Source: Bog-473 sp963755375 (GTDB lineage Bacteria > Actinomycetota > Acidimicrobiia > Acidimicrobiales > RAAP-2). Taken from it: a DNA stretch of 64,000 bases. A program made the position numbers and the translations under genes. This document shows positions 36,386-44,541 of this stretch, one piece after another (the first letter of the stretch is position 1; each line of letters opens with the position of its first letter). Under the pieces are notes generated by a model. That model made no database searches. It saw nothing but the letters and a program-made list of their open reading frames with translations, and had not been told where the DNA came from. Location of the stretch: NCBI GenBank assembly GCA_963755375.1, contig CAVWKG010000016.1:1798001-1862000 (forward strand), read 5' to 3'.

Positions 36386-37495
36386 ATGGTGACGGCAAAT
36401 CTCGACACCGGTGGCGTTCCGCTGGTCGTGCACGTCGTGCCGACGCCCCGTGGGCGCGGTGCCCAACTCGGCGCACGCATTCTGGTGGACCGGCTCGACG
36501 AACCGGGAACAGTGCGCCATCGCTTGCTCGGCCTCGTCGAGGGCCCGCCTGAGGTCGCGGTCGACCTCACACTCGGCCATGCAGAGGGGAGTCACCCCGC
36601 CGAGGGTTTCGAGCCCCGCCTTGCACTCCGGCTGCGGAGGATGATCGCCCGACTCAATCCCGCAGTGGTGGTGGCGCACGGCGGTGACGCGATGAAATAT
36701 GCCGTTCCGGCACTCGTCGGCACTCGGCACCCGTTGGTGTACTGCGTCATCGGGACCTACGCGGGACGGCCGGCGGCGCTCCATGAGTGGGTCTGGAGGC
36801 GTCTCATGGCCCGCGCGAATCTCGTGGTTGCCGTCGGCAACGAGGTGCTCACCGAGTGCACCGGGCGTTTTCGCGTCGCCCCCGAGCGGGTAGTCATGAT
36901 TCCCTACGGACGGGACCCGTCTGAGTACCCTCCGCGATCAGGCCCTCCAGTGTCCACAAACGCCACGCTCATCTTCGTCGGTGCCTTGACGACCCAGAAA
37001 CAACCCGACAGATTCGTCGAGGTGGTGCGCCGCTTGCGGGCTGAGGGCCGCGCTCTCCACGCCCTGGTCGTCGGCGACGGCCCGCTGGCCGGCACCCTGG
37101 CCCCTCTGGCGGCGGCCGAAGGGATCGAGCTCCTCGGTTCTCGTTCAGACGTGTCCGAACTCCTCCGCCGTTCGGACGTGTTCGTGTTTCCCAGCCGGCC
37201 CGCTGGTGAGGGCTTGCCCGGAGTGCTGATAGAGGCCGGCTTGAGCGGACTTCCGACGGTGTCGACCGCCACGCCCGGGGCTGCCACCGTGCTGTGCGAC
37301 GGCGAGACCGGGATGATCGTCGACGACTCGGTTGCCGCGTTGGCCGCAGCGGTCGGACAGCTCTTGGACGACCCGGACCGCCTGGCAGCGATGGGGGCCG
37401 CGGCCCGGAGGCGGTGCGAATCGACGTTCACCCTGGACCTCATGGCCCAGCGGTGGCAGACCGCCCTCCAACCGATGATGAGCGCTCAGGTGTGA
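36386..37495 (+). CDS. GT4 glycosyltransferase
   Basis: About 369 aa. GT-B features: VHVVPTPRGRGAQLGARILV, PAVVVAHGGDAMKYAVPALV, FVGALTTQKQPDRFVEVVRR, LVVGDGPLAGTL, LLGSRSDVSELLRRSDVFVF and the donor motif GEGLPGVLIEAGLSGLPTVS. ATG 36386 is preceded by GAGGGAAGAA. The promoter lies in the 152-bp region shared with the divergent GT4 pair; GTTAAC near 36342 is its most AT-rich patch. Its end overlaps the converging Wzy-like gene by 10 bases. Confidence 0.9.
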   Translation: MVTANLDTGGVPLVVHVVPTPRGRGAQLGARILVDRLDEPGTVRHRLLGLVEGPPEVAVDLTLGHAEGSHPAEGFEPRLALRLRRMIARLNPAVVVAHGGDAMKYAVPALVGTRHPLVYCVIGTYAGRPAALHEWVWRRLMARANLVVAVGNEVLTECTGRFRVAPERVVMIPYGRDPSEYPPRSGPPVSTNATLIFVGALTTQKQPDRFVEVVRRLRAEGRALHALVVGDGPLAGTLAPLAAAEGIELLGSRSDVSELLRRSDVFVFPSRPAGEGLPGVLIEAGLSGLPTVSTATPGAATVLCDGETGMIVDDSVAALAAAVGQLLDDPDRLAAMGAAARRRCESTFTLDLMAQRWQTALQPMMSAQV

Positions 37496-38823
37496 ACCGC
37501 TCGGCCTGACGCGCCGGCACGGCCGCGGCGGGCTTGCGCCCTCCGGCGTGCGATGCGGACCCGGCGCGGCAGCTCCCAGACGTAGCGGGGCGGACGGTGG
37601 CGAGGGCCGCGAGGAACGCACAGCAGCACGAGGAAGAAGGGCAGCAGCACCGTCGCCTCCCGGGTGATCAATCCCAGGTTGCCCAGGGCGGCAAAGGAGT
37701 ATGCGAATGCACCCGTGTAGGCCGCGCACATGATCACGTACGGACGGGATAGTGCCGCTCGCGGCAATATACGCAGATGCCGGTAGGACGCGAACACCAC
37801 CGCCACCACCAGGGTGTTCTCTACTGCATCGAGCCACTCCCCGCCGCCGTGCGCGTTTATGGGCAACGGGTCGAACAGGACGACGTAGACGTCCTTCGGA
37901 AAGAAGATGGGATTCGCGGAGTAGCTGACGCTGCTCCCGAACCCGGCGCCGCCGCCGTTGCCGGTCGTGCTGTTGTCGTAATTGATCGTCGACAGCGAGA
38001 TCGAGCCCTGCTGCCCAGGTAGAAAGTGGAGCGTCACGAAGAAGGCGACGCCCACGAGCGCTCCGAGAAAGACGAGGCCGGCGGTACGACGTCCTCCCTC
38101 GAGTTGGACGCGAGAGTTCACGGGTCGGAAGATCATGGCGATGGTGAAGCCCCCCAGGGCCAGCATCTGCATGTTCGGTCGGATGAACATGCCGCCGACT
38201 GAAGCAGCCAGGACCAACCAGTAGCCGCCCCTGCGACGGGCGAGGATCCTCGCGCATCCGTACGCAGTAAGCCCGAGGAGGAAGGTCATGAGCGCTTCTT
38301 TGCTCACATCCGAGGTCCAAAAGATCAGGGCCGGAAGGAAGAAGAGCAGGTACCCGTACCGGTGACCGCCGGCCTTGCTGAACGTCAGGGTGAAGGCGCG
38401 ATAGAAGAAGACGATCCCGATGAAGGAAAGCCAGCTGAAGACCAGGAAAGCGGCCGCCTGGTCCGATCCGACGATGGCGAAGACCACGCCGGCCACAATG
38501 CTGACCGATCCGTCGGCAACGATCCCCCCGAGATGGCCCGGCGCGAGCGAGAAGTCCAGATGGCGGAAGCCGCCCGCCAGCAGTACCCCCTGAGAGTCAT
38601 ACCGGTTGTAGTCGGCGACGCCGCCGTAGAGGTGGTCGACGACCCAGATCTGGAGTGGGGCGCTGATCAGGTGGAGGATCAAGCAGACCGTGAGGGCCTT
38701 GGCGAGCCACGGATCACCTTCGGCCTCTGCGGTACGCCGGATGATGACGCGTCCGATAGCGAACAGGACACCCGCTATGGCGAACGAGACGATCGGCTGG
38801 GATGAGAGCTGTACGTTGGGCAT
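37486..38823 (-). CDS. Polytopic membrane protein, candidate Wzy-like polymerase
   Basis: A 445-aa protein with 10-11 hydrophobic segments and an arginine-rich C-terminus (PRRVRIARRRAQARRGR). A long loop near the middle (GSISLSTINYDNSTTGNGGG, then FGSSVSYSANPIFFP) lies between helices, as the periplasmic loop does in Wzy/O-antigen polymerases. Sequence motifs alone do not prove the family. It is the last gene of a three-gene operon with Wzz-like and BY-kinase-like genes, 25 bases after the second. That context, chain-length control plus polymerase, is the main reason for the call. Confidence 0.7.
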   Translation of the reverse strand: MPNVQLSSQPIVSFAIAGVLFAIGRVIIRRTAEAEGDPWLAKALTVCLILHLISAPLQIWVVDHLYGGVADYNRYDSQGVLLAGGFRHLDFSLAPGHLGGIVADGSVSIVAGVVFAIVGSDQAAAFLVFSWLSFIGIVFFYRAFTLTFSKAGGHRYGYLLFFLPALIFWTSDVSKEALMTFLLGLTAYGCARILARRRGGYWLVLAASVGGMFIRPNMQMLALGGFTIAMIFRPVNSRVQLEGGRRTAGLVFLGALVGVAFFVTLHFLPGQQGSISLSTINYDNSTTGNGGGAGFGSSVSYSANPIFFPKDVYVVLFDPLPINAHGGGEWLDAVENTLVVAVVFASYRHLRILPRAALSRPYVIMCAAYTGAFAYSFAALGNLGLITREATVLLPFFLVLLCVPRGPRHRPPRYVWELPRRVRIARRRAQARRGRAGASGRAVHT

Positions 38824-38848
38824 GTCGACTGGCGCCGCCCCGGACCGC

Positions 38849-39742
38849 TCAGGCCTCCGAAGACCGGTGATCGGTCAGAAGCCCACTTTCGAGGGGTGCC
38901 GCCGGAACGGGCGGAGCCGGCTCAGTGATGGGCACCTCCTCGGTCGGGTCGCGATCCTCATACAGCAGCCCGCCTGTTGAGCCGAACTCGCCTGTTAAGC
39001 CGAACTCGCCTTGTGAGTCGAACTCGTCTTGTGAGTCCAGCTCGTCTTGTGAGTCGAACTCGGAATCCTCTGAGTCGAACTCGGAATCGCGTCCCCAGGC
39101 GTAGGTTCGCCCCTGCGCGCGGGTCAGAGCCATGCCGACCACCGGCGCTCCGAGCCGTCGTAGTGCGGCGCTGGTCCCGCGCACCTGTTTCAGGCTCGTC
39201 GTCTGGCGCTCGCCCACCATCAGCACGACGTCGGCGAACGGCGTGAGGCCCTCTCCGTAGTGCACGGAGAGATAGGAGGGGACCTCCAGAATCACCACGT
39301 CGACGAGCTGCTTCAGGGCAATGAGAACTTCGGGCGCTCGAACCACCACCTGGGCGGGATGGCCTACGAAGTACCGCAGGTCCAACCGGGACACACCCGG
39401 GACACCCGTCTCCCCGAGAAGATCCTCCACGTCGGAAGGGCTCACGGGGCCGGCGAGGAGGTCGGTTCCCGCTTCCGCGGCGTGGTGCCCGACGCCGCGC
39501 GACGGCCAGTTCCTCCGCGTCAGAGCGGTCGACAGCGGGAATTCAGAATCGTCTTCGGGGACGGCGAGTCCTTCGGTACCCACGATCGCGACGCGCTGTC
39601 CGACGTCAGCGCACACGCCGGCGAGGTTGATGACGACGTCGGCGAGAGATGGTTCCGTCCCCGGCGACGTGACGAGCACAACGCGGCGGGAACCGTTGGC
39701 CACGCCAAGGCCCGCCGCGAATTGCGGGACCGGCTGGCTCAT
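38849..39742 (-). CDS. BY-kinase-like (CpsD/CapB fold) protein with degenerate Walker motifs and an acidic repeat tail
   Basis: About 297 aa. The layout copies a bacterial tyrosine kinase P-loop domain, but each nucleotide-binding motif is altered. The Walker A place reads VLVTSPGTEPSLADVVINLA, with no GKS/T lysine. The A' strand is VAIVGTEG with no Asp. Walker B is VVILEVPSYL with Glu for Asp. The C-terminal tail has six-residue repeats (SEFDSQDELDSQDEFDSQ) and only two tyrosines, instead of the usual Tyr cluster. ATG 39742 overlaps the Wzz-like stop (ATGA). It is probably a non-catalytic partner that regulates the Wzz-like protein. Confidence 0.75.
   Translation of the reverse strand: MSQPVPQFAAGLGVANGSRRVVLVTSPGTEPSLADVVINLAGVCADVGQRVAIVGTEGLAVPEDDSEFPLSTALTRRNWPSRGVGHHAAEAGTDLLAGPVSPSDVEDLLGETGVPGVSRLDLRYFVGHPAQVVVRAPEVLIALKQLVDVVILEVPSYLSVHYGEGLTPFADVVLMVGERQTTSLKQVRGTSAALRRLGAPVVGMALTRAQGRTYAWGRDSEFDSEDSEFDSQDELDSQDEFDSQGEFGLTGEFGSTGGLLYEDRDPTEEVPITEPAPPVPAAPLESGLLTDHRSSEA
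38975..39085. repeat. Six 18-21 bp tandem repeats encoding an acidic tail
   Basis: Five 18-bp units (starts at 38975, 38993, 39011, 39029, 39047) share the core GAGTCGAACTCG, with variants such as GAGCCGAACTCG and GAGTCCAGCTCG. A sixth unit of 21 bp ends at 39085. They lie in frame in the BY-kinase-like gene and encode EFDSQD-like hexapeptides, so length changes here keep the frame. Confidence 0.85.
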
Positions 39743-40740
39743 TGAGTCGCCATGTGGTCCGACCGGTGACCGACATCGTTCTCGAGCACCGGGTCTTCGC
39801 CCTCGTACAGCCATTGCTGTTCGTCCGACGGCGGCAACGGCAGCGGTTCGCGGAAGACCGACAGCCAGAGCATACGGTAAGGCTCGGTAGAGTCGCTGGT
39901 GGCCGCCGGAATCTCCGAAACGACCGGATACCCAAAGGCGTGGTGCGCACGTTTGGCCGTCTTCAGGCGTCGGTCCAAGAGCCAGACAGCCAAGGCCAAA
40001 AGGGCGCCGAGCAGGAGCCCGAGCAGGAGCCCAGCGGCGCCGCGGAGCGCACGACTGTTGAGGACCGCACCGGTGGTGACCTTGTTCACCTCCGCGAGGA
40101 CTGGCGTGTGCAGTATCGAATAGCCCGTACCGGGCTGCTCCACCACCAGTGTCGCAAGATAGTTCTCGAGAGCGGTCACCTGAATTTGAAGCGCATCAGT
40201 TGTGACACCCGGGGGATAGCTCTTGAATGCGATCTCATCCTCGATGGCGGCCAGCTTCGCCTCGGTCTGCGCCTCGGTCCCCGCCAGTGTCGCCTTCGCA
40301 ACTGAATTCACCTCGTTACCCAGCGCCTGGTCGAAGGCGCTGTTCAGGGCAAGTGAGTCGGCAGCAGTCGGCCCCTGGGTTGAGACGTCGATCACTCCGG
40401 CCTGACCGCTCGTCGCACCGGTTGACGACCCGTCTGCGGATGGCGGCCCAAGGAGGATAAGCCGGGCCCGCACGACCCATGCAGGCCAATTCAGCCCTGC
40501 GGCCTTGCTCGCCGCGGACAAGACGGTGTCGGTGCCGGCGTAATAGAGGATCTGGTCGGGCGCAAGATTGGACGCGTCGCTCGAACCGGTCGGAGGGGAT
40601 CCGATGCTCGAAGTCGAGACGTACTGTGTCTGGACCTGGTGGCGGGGAGACGCCAACCCCGCCGCCAATCCGAGGAGGCCGACGATGACAATCAGCCACC
40701 AGCCTCGGAGGAGTGCACTCCAGTAGTCGCCTCTTTCCAT
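39739..40740 (-). CDS. Wzz-like chain-length determinant / polysaccharide co-polymerase
   Basis: About 333 aa. A first helix (GWWLIVIVGLLGLAAGLA) follows a short N-terminus (MERGDYWSALLR). An external domain of about 190 residues contains predicted helices (LAGTEAQTEAKLAAIEDEIA). A second helix (GAAGLLLGLLLGALLALAVWLL) is followed by DRRLKTAKRAHHAFGYPVVSEIP, the junction seen in actinobacterial CapA/Wzz proteins. ATG 40740 has GGGAGAGAG directly upstream, preferred over the longer start at 40806. First gene of the operon with the BY-kinase-like and Wzy-like genes. Confidence 0.88.
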   Translation of the reverse strand: MERGDYWSALLRGWWLIVIVGLLGLAAGLASPRHQVQTQYVSTSSIGSPPTGSSDASNLAPDQILYYAGTDTVLSAASKAAGLNWPAWVVRARLILLGPPSADGSSTGATSGQAGVIDVSTQGPTAADSLALNSAFDQALGNEVNSVAKATLAGTEAQTEAKLAAIEDEIAFKSYPPGVTTDALQIQVTALENYLATLVVEQPGTGYSILHTPVLAEVNKVTTGAVLNSRALRGAAGLLLGLLLGALLALAVWLLDRRLKTAKRAHHAFGYPVVSEIPAATSDSTEPYRMLWLSVFREPLPLPPSDEQQWLYEGEDPVLENDVGHRSDHMATQ

Positions 40741-41302
40741 CTCTCTCCCGACGTCAGACGTTTCCCCGCGAAGCCGCCAAGTTAACAGTCCCCCGCGATC
40801 GCTCAACCTAAGCGCCCGGTTTCGAAAGTCCCGTCCTCACGGGCGTTGCAACCCCACATGGGGAGGTGCAAGAACCCTTTCCTGCTCCGGATCCCGCCGT
40901 CTCTAGAGTATCGGGGTCAGGGCTTGCGCCGCACTAGAGCCGACCGGACCAGCTCCACACAACTTTTGCACAACAAGAATACCAACGCATGCGTCCGGTG
41001 CCAAAGCCCCGGGCGGCGCCCGCCTCCCTTGGGAATGGGGAATCGGGAATCGGGGTATCGGACGTCGGAGTGCCACACGTCGAGGACCCCTTCGTTGGCG
41101 TCGGCGAGCGTGTCATGGAAAGCGCCTGGGCCTTCGAATCCCGAATCGGTTGGACGGGGCATGCGCAAATCGGCCATGGGCAAATTCGGCCATGGGCTGA
41201 CTGGAGAAAGGGCGCTAGATTTACGGGCGGTTCGGGGGACGGAGGCGACGCGGTGATGGCGAGGACGGTCGTAACCCTTCGGCAGCGCTCGGACGCGGTG
41301 CG
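40741..41302. other. 562-bp divergent intergenic region with structured leader of the Wzz operon
   Basis: No gene is supported. On the minus strand a -10-like TACTCT (40910-40905) would give a leader of about 155 bases before the Wzz ATG. That leader can form GCA-CCCC-loop-GGGG-TGC (40849-40870) and CCCGT-loop-ACGGG (40832-40845) hairpins, followed by the palindrome GCGATCGC (40797-40804). On the plus side, towards the dehydratase gene, are short GAATCGG-type repeats near 41040-41060 and a tandem 15/16-bp repeat at 41166. I cannot match the leader to a known riboswitch class. Confidence 0.4.
41166..41196. repeat. Near-perfect tandem repeat upstream of the dehydratase gene
   Basis: CAAATCGGCCATGGG (41166-41180) is followed at once by CAAATTCGGCCATGGG (41181-41196); they differ by one inserted T. 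Each contains the palindrome CCATGG, so this could be a paired operator about 107 bases before the start codon. Confidence 0.6.
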
Positions 41303-43267
41303 ATGATCGAGCCCGGTGCCGACCTCGGCAACTCCGGAGATCTTTCACGTCCGATCGTCGTCCTCGCCAGCCAGGTGCGCGCCCGGCTGCTGTTCACAGT
41401 GCTCGATGCCATCTGCGTGGTGGCGGCATACAGTGCGTCCGAAGTCTTCTACTGGCGCAATGTCGCCCCGAGCGAGTACGGCTGGCACTTCGGGATCTTC
41501 GTGCTGATCGTGGTGATCGTGACACTGGTCTGCAACCGGATCTACGGGCTGTACGGCCGCATGTGGCAACACGCGGGACTCGAGGAAGCTCGACAAATGA
41601 TCTATTCGATGGTCACAGTCGGGGCGTTCATTGCGGTCTTGTATCTTCTCATCCGACTCGCGGGATTTCAGCTGGTCCACCCCTCGGTCGTCGCGGTCGG
41701 CCTGGTCTTCGCGACCGCCGGCATGAGCCTGATCCGTTTCCACTCGCGCATCTTCGCCTGGCAGCGCGGCTCGAGGGGCAACGGTCTCCGCGTTGCCGTC
41801 GTCGGTACCCGCGAAGCTGCCGCGACAGCTGTACGCGAAATGCTGCGCCACCCTGACGCCGGGCTGATCCCGGTGGCTGTGTTCGACGACGACACGTCCG
41901 TGCACGGGAAGTCACTTGTCGGTGTTCCGGTGGTCGGGAACGTCTGCGACATCCCTGCGGCCACGAGCCGCTACCAGCTCCAGGAAGTGCTCCTCGCCAT
42001 ACCCAACGCCTCGCCTGAGATGATCGCCCAGGTGCTGCGGTCGGCTGAGGCGGCTGGGATCGGCATGAAGGTACTTCCCACCATGAGCGACATGGTCAAG
42101 GGCCCGGCTGGGATGTTCGCCATCCGGAGGGCCCGCCAGCCGAGCATCGAGGACCTGTTGGGTCGGACCCCCGTCGCGACCGACCTCGAGGGGGTGCGCC
42201 GGTCGCTCGAGGGTCACAGGGTTCTGGTCACAGGGGCCGGCGGCTCCATCGGTTCGGAGATCTGTCGCCAGGTCTCCGTGTGTGGCCCGGCCATGCTCGT
42301 GCTCCTCGACCATGACGAAACGCACCTGCACGACACCGTCTCGGAGATAGACGGAACTTGCCACCAAGCGCTTGTCGACATCAATGACCGCGCCATGCTC
42401 TTCGGTGTCTTCGAGCGCTACCGCCCTGACGTCGTGCTCCACGCCGCCGCCCACAAGCATGTTCCGGTGCTCGAGGACCATCCGGTCGAGGCAGCCCGGA
42501 CGAATGTCTTCGGGACGCTCAACGTGATCGAGGCCTCGGCCTCTGTCGGAGTCAGCCGTTTCCTGCTGATTTCGTCGGACAAGGCCGTGCAGCCCTCGAG
42601 CGTCATGGGTGCCTCCAAGCGGGCCGCAGAACAGTTACTGCTGAGTCGATCGCCCGAGAACGGCGCTTACAGTGCGGTGAGGTTCGGCAATGTGTTGGGC
42701 AGCCGGGGCAGCGTCATTCCGACCTTCGCCCGCCAGATCGCGTCCGGTGGTCCGGTCACGGTAACCGACGCCAGAATGACCCGGTTTTTCATGAGCGTCG
42801 AAGAGGCGGTGCAACTCGTGCTCCAGGCGTCTCTGCTGTCGAAAGGTCGGGACATCTTCATGCTCGAAATGGGCGAGCCTGTGCGCATCATCGATCTGGC
42901 CCGCCGGATGATTGAGCTCTCGGGTGCTCGGGTCGACGAGGATATCCAGATCGAGGTCACCGGCATCCGGCCCGGCGAGAAGCTCGCCGAGGACCTTCGG
43001 GAATCGGACGAACAAGTGATGGGGACTGCACACTCCTCCATCTCCCGGCTGCTCCCCGTCACCTCACCCGCTGCGTGGTTCGATTCCTGGCTTGGGCAGC
43101 TCACCGAGGCGACCCGTCGATGCGACGGAGAGAGGGTGCGCCGACTTCTCTTCGCCATGGCAGGTTCCTCGCTCGATGGCGAACATCTGACGTCACTTCC
43201 CAGCGCGCACCGCCGGCACGAGTCGGCCGCAGTGGAACCCCAGATCGGCGGATCACTGAGTGGGTGA
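41303..43267 (+). CDS. Membrane-bound nucleotide-sugar 4,6-dehydratase (CapD/WbpM/PglF type)
   Basis: A 654-aa protein. Four N-terminal helices (from LLFTVLDAICVVAAYSASEV) lead into a first Rossmann-like domain (RVAVVGTREAAATAV). The SDR catalytic domain follows from about residue 305, with NAD motif VLVTGAGGSIGSEICRQ, AAAHKHVPVLED, and SSDKAVQPSSVMGASKR, where Met replaces the usual catalytic Tyr as in PglF/WbpM/CapD. RFGNVLGSRGSVIP and TGIRPGEKLAEDL are also diagnostic. It makes UDP-4-keto-6-deoxy-GlcNAc-type intermediates, which the DegT aminotransferase at 16.5 kb could use. First gene of a plus-strand operon; the next start overlaps its end by 8 bases. Confidence 0.93.
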   Translation: MIEPGADLGNSGDLSRPIVVLASQVRARLLFTVLDAICVVAAYSASEVFYWRNVAPSEYGWHFGIFVLIVVIVTLVCNRIYGLYGRMWQHAGLEEARQMIYSMVTVGAFIAVLYLLIRLAGFQLVHPSVVAVGLVFATAGMSLIRFHSRIFAWQRGSRGNGLRVAVVGTREAAATAVREMLRHPDAGLIPVAVFDDDTSVHGKSLVGVPVVGNVCDIPAATSRYQLQEVLLAIPNASPEMIAQVLRSAEAAGIGMKVLPTMSDMVKGPAGMFAIRRARQPSIEDLLGRTPVATDLEGVRRSLEGHRVLVTGAGGSIGSEICRQVSVCGPAMLVLLDHDETHLHDTVSEIDGTCHQALVDINDRAMLFGVFERYRPDVVLHAAAHKHVPVLEDHPVEAARTNVFGTLNVIEASASVGVSRFLLISSDKAVQPSSVMGASKRAAEQLLLSRSPENGAYSAVRFGNVLGSRGSVIPTFARQIASGGPVTVTDARMTRFFMSVEEAVQLVLQASLLSKGRDIFMLEMGEPVRIIDLARRMIELSGARVDEDIQIEVTGIRPGEKLAEDLRESDEQVMGTAHSSISRLLPVTSPAAWFDSWLGQLTEATRRCDGERVRRLLFAMAGSSLDGEHLTSLPSAHRRHESAAVEPQIGGSLSG

Positions 43268-44525
43268 TACGGGGGAGGGTCGCCTGGTCGTCGTCGGCCA
43301 GGGCTACGCGGGGCTTCCAGTTGCCATGCGGGCGGTCGAAGTCGGCTTCGACGTCGTCGGCTTCGACGTCGACGCGGCCAAGATCAAGCGCCTGGCCGCC
43401 GGGGAGTCACCCGTCGAGGACGTCACCGGTGAGGTGCTGTCGAGAGCACTGGCGACGGGGCGCTACGAGCCCACCGACGACCCGGAACGAACGCGTGGAT
43501 TCGACGTCGCTGTCATCGACGTTCCCACCCCGCTGCGCGACGGGGTCCCGAATCTTTCGCATGTCACCGAGGCGACCGCCATGCTGGCGGCCTCGCTCAG
43601 CACCGGGGCGACAGTGATCCTCGAATCCACCACCTACCCCGGGACCACCGAAGACCTCGTGGCCGGCATCCTCGAAGAGGGATCAGGGCTCGTGGCCGGT
43701 CGCGACTTTCATCTCGGCTACAGCCCGGAGAGAATCGACCCGGGCAACCGCACTTGGCACTTCACCAACACCCCGAAAGTGGTCTCGGGTATCGACAAGG
43801 ATTCGCTGGAGGCCGTGCAGTCATTCTTCGATCGGCTGCTCGATTGCACGGTGCCGGTTTCGGGCACCCGGGAGGCAGAGCTCACCAAGCTGTTGGAGAA
43901 CACCTTCCGCCACGTGAACATCGCGTTGGCCAACGAATTGGCGATGTTCGCCGCAGCCATGGGTATCGACATCTGGGAAGCCATCGACGCTGCGTCGACC
44001 AAGCCATTTGGCTACCTCAGGTTCACACCCGGGCCCGGGGTGGGAGGACATTGCCTGCCCATCGATCCCAGCTACCTGTCGTGGGAGGTGCGTCGGAGCC
44101 TAGGGCAGCCGTTCCGATTCGTGGAGTTGGCCAACGACATCAACGCGCACATGCCCGACTATGTGGTGTCCCGGCTGACCCTTGCGCTCAACCGGGACAG
44201 GCGCTCGGTGAATGGTTCGCGGGTGCTGCTGCTCGGCCTCGCCTATAAGCCGAACACTGGAGATGTCCGCGAGTCCCCCGGCATGGTGATCGCTCAGAGT
44301 CTCAGGTCCCTCGGTGCCGAAGTCCGGGTCGCCGACCCGCATTTGTCGTCCGGCGCCGCCGACGTGCCGCATGTCGAGTTGACAGCGGAAGAGGTGCAGC
44401 AGGCCGACGCTGTCGTGATCGTGACAGATCATGACGCGTTCGACTACGACATGGTCCTCGCTCGCGCACGGTATGTGCTCGACACCCGGAACCGAATCCG
44501 GGGACCACGCGTCGAGTCTCTGTGA
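43260..44525 (+). CDS. Nucleotide-sugar dehydrogenase (UDP-Glc/UDP-ManNAc/UDP-GlcNAc dehydrogenase family)
   Basis: A 421-aa NAD-dependent four-electron dehydrogenase producing a UDP-uronic acid. The N-terminal Rossmann motif is VVVGQGYAGLPVAMRAVEVG; VIDVPTPLRDGVPN and ESTTYPGTTE follow. The helical linker has LTKLLENTFRHVNIALANELA, and the catalytic Cys is in GPGVGGHCLPIDPSYL. LGLAYKPNTGDVRESP and IVTDHDAFDY complete the C-terminal domain. Sequence points to the WbpA/WecC-like branch but does not fix the sugar. GTG start overlaps the dehydratase stop. Confidence 0.92.
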   Translation: MGDTGEGRLVVVGQGYAGLPVAMRAVEVGFDVVGFDVDAAKIKRLAAGESPVEDVTGEVLSRALATGRYEPTDDPERTRGFDVAVIDVPTPLRDGVPNLSHVTEATAMLAASLSTGATVILESTTYPGTTEDLVAGILEEGSGLVAGRDFHLGYSPERIDPGNRTWHFTNTPKVVSGIDKDSLEAVQSFFDRLLDCTVPVSGTREAELTKLLENTFRHVNIALANELAMFAAAMGIDIWEAIDAASTKPFGYLRFTPGPGVGGHCLPIDPSYLSWEVRRSLGQPFRFVELANDINAHMPDYVVSRLTLALNRDRRSVNGSRVLLLGLAYKPNTGDVRESPGMVIAQSLRSLGAEVRVADPHLSSGAADVPHVELTAEEVQQADAVVIVTDHDAFDYDMVLARARYVLDTRNRIRGPRVESL

Positions 44526-44541
44526 CCGCCCGTCACCTGCG

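Noticed and set aside
38975..39085. Possible CRISPR array from regular 18-bp repeats
   Set aside because: Units are contiguous with no spacers and lie in frame inside a coding sequence.
40917..41348. A 143-codon minus-strand frame opposite the dehydratase promoter region
   Set aside because: It overlaps the start of the real dehydratase gene, has no recognisable domain, and is rich in low-complexity sequence.
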